Assembly (NCBI GenBank): GCA_041739035.1
Contig: JBGSOQ010000179.1
Location: 1 to 19,793 of the forward strand
From: XYD12-FULL-36-8 sp041739035
GTDB taxonomy: Bacteria; Bacteroidota; Ignavibacteria; Ignavibacteriales; Ignavibacteriaceae
Direction of reading: 5' to 3'
Length of the DNA: 19,793 nt
In this document: piece after piece, positions 15,481 to 19,793 of the stretch
Layout of the letters: each line of letters begins with the position of its first letter
Position numbering within the stretch: the first letter of the stretch is position 1
The notes under the pieces: generated by a model
Database searches by the model: none
The model's input: the letters and a program-made list of their open reading frames with translations, nothing else
What the model was told of the DNA's origin: nothing
Position numbers and translations under genes: made by a program

Positions 15481-15873
15481 AGTATCTCCTTTGTTTTGTT
15501 TGATAAGTTAGTTATTTAGTGAGGGTTCGGTAAGTTTTAAAGCCATACATTATTATTTCACGTGAACATAATGTTTCTTAATCAAGAAGTCAATAATTTT
15601 TTCTTAAAAATTGTCTTGAAGGCTGCTATTCGAGGAAATTCTAGGCTGCTGTTTATTCCGTATCACATCATTTTTATTATAGTTGAAAACCAGCCGCATA
15701 AAACTTAAATTAATTATGAAATGATACATAAAGCTTTTTTAGAGTAAAATGTAACTTTTTTATTTTATATTTGTCTAATTCACTATTAAAACAGCTTTAA
15801 TATTACCGCATCAATCAGTAAATTTAATTTAGTAAGTAAGCGCTTTATTTCTTGTCGCACGCAAAATCGAATC
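15481..15873. other. Intergenic region between divergent genes
   Basis: About 390 AT-rich bases separate the minus-strand Ycf48-like gene from the plus-strand zinc-ribbon gene, so both promoters should be here. A perfect palindrome TTCACGTGAA lies at 15557-15566, about 80 bases upstream of the minus-strand start, and is a possible operator. I see no open frame, RNA gene or terminator. Confidence 0.5.
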
Positions 15874-16083
15874 ATGTCGAAAATATTAGAAAAAGAAATT
15901 GTAAATCGGGATTGCCTTCACTGCAAGGAACATGTTTCTACTGCATGGGTTTGCAAATTAGAAGCAGATGGTATTATTCGCTACATATATTTTTGTCCAA
16001 ATTGTCAAAAACCATTACACATTTCCAATAAAAAAAATAATTTTAAAAGATCCCCTTCAGACACAAAAACATTCCAGGTTTAA
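15874..16083 (+). CDS. Small zinc-ribbon-like protein, unknown function
   Basis: 69 residues. Two Cys pairs, Cys14-x2-Cys17 (CLHC) and Cys41-x2-Cys44 (CPNC), flank a short beta-hairpin-like stretch with a fifth Cys at 27. This is the shape of a zinc ribbon that could bind one zinc ion. The C-terminal 20 residues are basic and polar (NKKNNFKRSPSD) and probably flexible. I do not recognise the family. The start is ATG 15874; no ribosome site is visible, as is common in Bacteroidota. It is followed by the acyl-CoA ligase 146 bases away, too far to show they act together. The Cys spacing makes a chance frame unlikely. Confidence 0.65.
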   Translation: MSKILEKEIVNRDCLHCKEHVSTAWVCKLEADGIIRYIYFCPNCQKPLHISNKKNNFKRSPSDTKTFQV

Positions 16084-16229
16084 TTTTCCCGCAGTTATTC
16101 CTTCTGTTCATTAAATTTTTTATTTATTAAGTTTGAATAGTTAATTAGCAGAAAATGCTGTTAACTCTTCTAAACTTGAGGGAAATTAACCGCTAAAAAT
16201 TACATTTAAAATCTTATTGAGGATTTTTT

Positions 16230-17960
16230 ATGAAACCGCAAATTCAACTTTTTGATGTTCACCACATTGACTCCATCCAGGATATGCTTATCAAATCAGC
16301 AAATCTTTATAAAGAAAAGCTTGCGATGGAGGATCTCACTAATTATCCTATTTCAAAACTCTCATATAACGAATTGCTCGATCAAGTTCTTCGATTTGGA
16401 AAAGGATTGGAAAAACTCAGGCTAAAACCGCGGACACATATTTCGCTCATTGGTGAAAATCGAGTTCAATGGGGAGTTGCATATTTAACAGCGATGGCAT
16501 TTAATCACATAATTGTTCCCATTGACAAAAACTTAAGCGCTAATGAAATTCTTAACATTATTCACGAATCTGATTCCGAAGCGATAATCTTCTCAGATTC
16601 ATTTGCGGGAATGATAAAAGAAAGCAAAGGTGTATTTAAAAACCTTAAACACTTTATTTCTATGGATCTTTCTGGCGAGAATGAATGGGTTTTTTCAATG
16701 CCGCAATTAATAAAAGAGTCACTGCCTATTCATATTTCAGAACTTCCGCAAATCAATCCTGATGAAACCGCCGAAATCATTTTCACATCCGGCTCTTTAG
16801 GCAGAGCAAAAGGAGTAATGTTATCTCAAAAAAACCTCGCTTCAAATCTTATGGCTATGACTAAGATGATTCAGATAACTAAAGAAGATAGATTCCTTTC
16901 TGTTCTGCCCATTCATCATACTTACGAATGCACTTGCGGTTTTCTGTGTCCTTTATTTATGGGATCGTCGGTTCACTATGCACGCTCTTTAAAAACAGTT
17001 TCGGAAGATATGCAAAAAGCAAAACCAACAATATTATTGGGTGTTCCTTTGCTATATGACAAGCTGTTCAAACGTGTTATGAAAACTATTCAAGATGACA
17101 AAATAAAATCTAAAGTTGTACCGCCGCTTATCAAATTAGGCGTGTTTGCTGAAAAGATTGGATGGAGAGGTTTACCTAAAAAAATATTTAAAGAACTTCA
17201 TGAAAAATTTGGCGGATCAATCAGATTGTTCATTGTCGGTGGCGCAGCACCCGATCCTAAAATTGCAAAGGGTTTGAGGGAATTCGGATTTAACTTTGTA
17301 CAAGGCTATGGTTTAACTGAAACCTCGCCAATTCTGGCTTTAAATCAAATTGATAATTTTAAAGATGATGCTGCCGGAATCCCGCTTTCAGGCATTGAAA
17401 TCAAAATAAATAAGCCTACACCTGATGGAGTTGGAGAAATTTATGCAAAAGGTCCAAGCGTAATGATCGGCTACTACAAAAATGATTTGCTCACAAATGA
17501 AACTATTGAAAATGGATGGTTTAAAACCGGTGACCTTGGCTACATGGACAATGACGGATTTTTACACATTGCCGGACGCAAGAAAAATGTAATAATTGCT
17601 AAAGATGGAAAGAATGTTTTCCCTGAAGAAATTGAGGACATTTTGCACAGAAGTTCTTACATTCTTGAGGTATTAGTAATGGGTGAAAAGGATTCAAAAC
17701 ACAATGAAGTGATTGCCGCACAAATTGTAACTGATGCCGAAGCATTTATTGAGTACTCAAATAAGAACAACGTACCAATTACCAAAGAGCTTATTCACGA
17801 AATTGTTGGAAAAGAAATCAAGGAAGTAAATAAAGAGCTTCCTGTTTATAAACAGATAAGAAAATTTCACATTCGCGAAAAGGAGTTTGAGAAAACTACT
17901 ACTCAAAAAATCAAACGATATTTGGTGAGCAAAGAAACTGAGGTTGGAGAAGAGTTGTAG
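16230..17960 (+). CDS. Long-chain fatty acid-CoA ligase (AMP-forming)
   Basis: This 576-residue member of the adenylate-forming superfamily is most like long-chain acyl-CoA synthetases, which activate fatty acids with ATP and CoA for degradation or lipid synthesis. Motifs in order: P-loop TSGSLGRAKG (186-195; the usual form is TSGTTGxPKG), YGLTETSP (360-367), TGDLG (433-437), GRKKNVI (449-455) in the hinge, and the C-terminal TTTQKIKR (556-563) with catalytic Lys560 in place of the more common TGK. The order and spacing are complete, so it should be active. The length is near the usual ~600. No N-terminal membrane or export signal is seen. GAGGA sits six bases before the ATG. The gene stands alone and the chain-length preference cannot be read from sequence. 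Confidence 0.9.
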   Translation: MKPQIQLFDVHHIDSIQDMLIKSANLYKEKLAMEDLTNYPISKLSYNELLDQVLRFGKGLEKLRLKPRTHISLIGENRVQWGVAYLTAMAFNHIIVPIDKNLSANEILNIIHESDSEAIIFSDSFAGMIKESKGVFKNLKHFISMDLSGENEWVFSMPQLIKESLPIHISELPQINPDETAEIIFTSGSLGRAKGVMLSQKNLASNLMAMTKMIQITKEDRFLSVLPIHHTYECTCGFLCPLFMGSSVHYARSLKTVSEDMQKAKPTILLGVPLLYDKLFKRVMKTIQDDKIKSKVVPPLIKLGVFAEKIGWRGLPKKIFKELHEKFGGSIRLFIVGGAAPDPKIAKGLREFGFNFVQGYGLTETSPILALNQIDNFKDDAAGIPLSGIEIKINKPTPDGVGEIYAKGPSVMIGYYKNDLLTNETIENGWFKTGDLGYMDNDGFLHIAGRKKNVIIAKDGKNVFPEEIEDILHRSSYILEVLVMGEKDSKHNEVIAAQIVTDAEAFIEYSNKNNVPITKELIHEIVGKEIKEVNKELPVYKQIRKFHIREKEFEKTTTQKIKRYLVSKETEVGEEL

Positions 17961-18181
17961 AAGTCACTGGCAAGCTTTTAGTTTCCGCTTTAGTTTAATT
18001 CGAGATTGGACAATGTTAGCAGCGTAATAAAGTAATAATTTCTACGTTTTGTATAACAAGAATATCTGAGTTGGTTTATGGCATTATTTTTATTTGTACA
18101 ATTCATAAAAGGCGAACTATTCAGACCAATCCTAATTCGTTAGTGGGAAATACATGAGGAAATATAGATCATCACATAATA

Positions 18182-18257
18182 ACACACCCCACGCCCCTCT
18201 CAAGAGGGGACGATACGTACAGCTTCCCGTCTTGAGAAGGGAACGGAAGTGATGTGT
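18182..18257. repeat. Palindromic element with two GC-rich hairpins
   Basis: CCCCTCTCAAGAGGGG (18194-18209) forms a perfect stem. TTCCC...GGGAA (18224-18243) forms a second with inner TCT/AGA. Outer ACACA (18182-18186) and TGTGT (18253-18257) can pair around both. The GC-rich stems stand out from the AT-rich surroundings, which suggests a mobile or dispersed intergenic repeat. Confidence 0.55.
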
Positions 18258-18310
18258 GGCTGACTTGAGTAACTGAAAAGTCTAAAAAATGAAGATGAAA
18301 AACCGTTAGT

Positions 18311-18332
18311 TGAGGCAGATTTATCAGCCTCA
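18311..18332. repeat. Near-perfect hairpin TGAGGC...GCCTCA
   Basis: TGAGGC (18311-18316) pairs with GCCTCA (18327-18332), and inside them GAT pairs with ATC across one A-A mismatch and a two-base loop. The GCCTC arm can instead pair with GAGGC at 18337-18341. No T-run follows on either strand, so this is more likely a repeat than a terminator. Confidence 0.45.
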
Positions 18333-18368
18333 GGCGGAGGCGGAAAGGTTTAGCTGATTTTCACAGAT

Positions 18369-18406
18369 AAAAAAAATCCGTGCAGCTCTAAGTGAACTGC
18401 ACGGAT
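18369..18406 (-). terminator. Intrinsic terminator of the PorV/PorQ-like gene
   Basis: ATCCGTGCAG (18376-18385) and CTGCACGGAT (18397-18406) form a perfect ten-pair stem with an 11-base loop. On the minus strand it is followed by eight T's (A's at 18369-18376 on plus). It begins 27 bases after the stop at 18433. This is a textbook rho-independent terminator. Confidence 0.92.
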
Positions 18407-18432
18407 ATAACATCATTTCCAGAAACTAAAGC

Positions 18433-19470
18433 TTAGAATCCTAAGCTAACTCCAAATATATGATTACCATCGAAATATTTCGCATAACGATAAGCGTAAT
18501 CAACTTTAATTGAAATATTCTCGAACGAATAATCAACTCCTACACCGCCCGTAAAGCCATAAATATACGAATCTTCAAAGGCTTGTTGCGGAGCGAAAGT
18601 ATAACCGCCTCTTAAGAAGAACATATTGTTATAGCCATATTCAAGTCCAACCTTATACTCATCGTCGGAGAAGTTGTTGTTCTTGAAAGATGTAGTAACA
18701 AGAATTGAATTCATATCATCAAGCAGTTTTGGTTTATAACCCAATCCAAGCTCGAAAGTTGAGGGTAATTCAAAAGGTGCAGAAGTAATCTGAACCAGCC
18801 CTGGAGGGCGACTGAACCCAGAAACTTCGGCTTCTTGAAGTAAGCCCGGTCCATCATATTGCATTTGTGTCCCAATATTTTTCATAACAATGCCAAAGCT
18901 TAATCCGTTAATTTCAGCAAGGTTATCATAAACAACGCCTACATCAAAAGCCATTCCGGAAGCACTAGCATCACCAAGAGACTCGGTAACAAGGTTTGCT
19001 GTAAGACCAACAGATATTCTTTCGGTAAGTTGACGAGCATAAGTCACACCGGCAACTAACATTTGCGGTGCAAAAGTTTTGCCTGTTCCATCAGGGTCTT
19101 GAGTTGTAGTAACCAAAATGTCACCAACCGAGAGTGATTTGAGAGCAAAAGAAAGAACTCCAAAACCCTCAAAGTTTGCGGATACAGCTCCGTATTCAAC
19201 TCCAATATCAGCTATGTAATCCATATGAGAAAACATAACATTTGCTGAGTTAATGTTCTTTGATGTCCCTGCCGGGTTCCAATAAAGGGCTTCAACACCA
19301 AAAGACGTGGCCACGTTACCTCCAGCCATTGCCATTCCGCGAACACCAACGGGAATGAGAAGCTGTGAGGCTCCTCCGGTACCAGTTCTATTGCCTCCGC
19401 CGGCATATATGCAATCTACTGCCAGCAGAAAAGCAATTATCAATATTAAAAATCTAAATTTATTTTTCAT
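18433..19470 (-). CDS. PorV/PorQ-family outer-membrane beta-barrel protein
   Basis: 345 residues with a signal peptide (1-23, FLILIIAFLLAVDCIYA). Mature residues 25-70 hold GGNRTGTGGASQLLIPVGVRGMAMAGGNVATSFGVEALYWNPAG, given here only in outline: the GARxxAMGGA-like and YWNPAG motifs (63-68) that mark the PorV/PorQ/UPF0164 group of FadL-like barrels. Alternating strands follow to a terminal aromatic residue (VSLGF). PorV-type proteins work with the T9SS in shuttling or anchoring cargo; PorQ is related. Which of these it is cannot be settled. Start ATG with AAGGAG (minus strand of 19476-19481) five bases upstream. It follows a T9SS cargo gene by 29 bases, so the two very likely form an operon ending at the terminator at 18369-18406. 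Confidence 0.87.
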   Translation of the reverse strand: MKNKFRFLILIIAFLLAVDCIYAGGGNRTGTGGASQLLIPVGVRGMAMAGGNVATSFGVEALYWNPAGTSKNINSANVMFSHMDYIADIGVEYGAVSANFEGFGVLSFALKSLSVGDILVTTTQDPDGTGKTFAPQMLVAGVTYARQLTERISVGLTANLVTESLGDASASGMAFDVGVVYDNLAEINGLSFGIVMKNIGTQMQYDGPGLLQEAEVSGFSRPPGLVQITSAPFELPSTFELGLGYKPKLLDDMNSILVTTSFKNNNFSDDEYKVGLEYGYNNMFFLRGGYTFAPQQAFEDSYIYGFTGGVGVDYSFENISIKVDYAYRYAKYFDGNHIFGVSLGF

Positions 19471-19499
19471 TTTTACTCCTTGAGTTTAAACTTATTTAA

Positions 19500-19793
19500 T
19501 TAAAATCTATCAAGAATCTGTTGTTCCTGAATGATAGCTAATTTCAGTATTTTCGTTTTGCCTACATCGGGCATATCGATATATGCGATGTACAATCCGC
19601 TTGCAACCGGTAATCCCGAATTGTTAGCTAGATCCCATCTCTCAAATTGAGTAGTCGAGTTCTTCTCAATTTCTTTAACCAAAACACCCGCAAGGTTGAA
19701 TATTCTTATTGTGGCCTTTGCCGGTAAGTGGCTGAAAGTTACAAAACGATTATACTTGTTAAGCTCTTCAGAGTTTGCACCATAATATGGATT
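19500..19793 (-). CDS. C-terminal end of a T9SS cargo protein (5' end outside window)
   Basis: 98 codons are open from the right edge to TAA at 19500-19502. The fragment begins NPYYGANSEELNKYNRFVTF, continues THE-type strands ATIRIFNLAGVLVKEIEK, then FERWDLANNSGLPVASGLYIAYIDMP, and ends KTKILKLAIIQEQQILDRF. The NP-x-Y start, the IRIFNLAG strand, RWDL and GLPVASG-Y-x-Y are typical of the last ~90 residues of large surface proteins sorted by T9SS in this group; the C-terminal signal is of the FlgD-like/type A kind. The bulk of the protein lies outside the window, so its activity is unknown. An inner TTG at 19680-19682 is just part of this longer frame. Close linkage to the PorV/PorQ-like gene supports shared secretion function. 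Confidence 0.85.
   Translation of the reverse strand, partial: NPYYGANSEELNKYNRFVTFSHLPAKATIRIFNLAGVLVKEIEKNSTTQFERWDLANNSGLPVASGLYIAYIDMPDVGKTKILKLAIIQEQQILDRF

Larger units (their letters stand above)
17961..18432. other. Repeat-containing convergent intergenic region
   Basis: About 470 bases lie between the convergent acyl-CoA ligase and PorV/PorQ-like genes. The first ~210 bases hold nothing I can identify. The rest carries the palindromic element at 18182-18257, a hairpin at 18311-18332 and the terminator at 18369-18406. No credible gene is present. Confidence 0.6.

Noticed and set aside
18078..18143. 21-codon frame starting at ATG 18078
   Set aside because: It is short and has no ribosome site or recognisable features; chance is enough to explain it.

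Overview
The window is AT-rich bacterial DNA that looks like a member of the Ignavibacteria or a close relative in the Bacteroidota/Chlorobi group. This is inferred from three things: type IX secretion (T9SS) C-terminal sorting domains of the NYPNPFNPTT type, a PorV/PorQ-family outer-membrane protein, and a cbb3 oxidase locus with CcoN and CcoO fused and the order ccoI-ccoS-ccoNO-ccoQ-ccoP-ccoG-ccoH-TauE/SafE. Several genes begin at GTG or TTG behind a clear AAGGAG-type ribosome site.

Layout. Positions 1-4767 are all on the minus strand: a partial secreted protein with a tryptophan-rich tail (1-660), an APC-family amino-acid permease (877-2286), a thioredoxin-fold lipoprotein (2453-2899) and an ABC exporter half-transporter (2995-4767). 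A gene-poor stretch (4768-5224) separates these from the plus-strand cbb3 locus (5225-13862): CcoI copper ATPase, the very small CcoS, the fused CcoNO catalytic subunit, CcoQ, a mono-heme CcoP, the CcoG iron-sulfur protein, CcoH and a TauE/SafE-like membrane protein. Together these make, supply with copper and assemble a high-affinity terminal oxidase. A hairpin terminator lies between this locus and a minus-strand secreted Ycf48/BNR-repeat protein (14263-15480), whose T9SS sorting domain is cut off into a second frame (13934-14266). Plus-strand genes for a 69-residue zinc-ribbon-like protein and a long-chain acyl-CoA ligase follow (15874-17960). The right end is minus strand again: the C-terminal end of a T9SS cargo protein (19500-19793) and a PorV/PorQ-family protein (18433-19470) with a clear intrinsic terminator.

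I do not see a new multi-gene system. The points most worth a second look are: ccoS has no ATG, and the only well-placed start is an ATA overlapping the ccoI stop; the split T9SS cargo gene; the mono-heme CcoP; several imperfect palindromic elements in intergenic gaps, two of them inside the cbb3 locus; and the W-rich secreted protein at the left edge.
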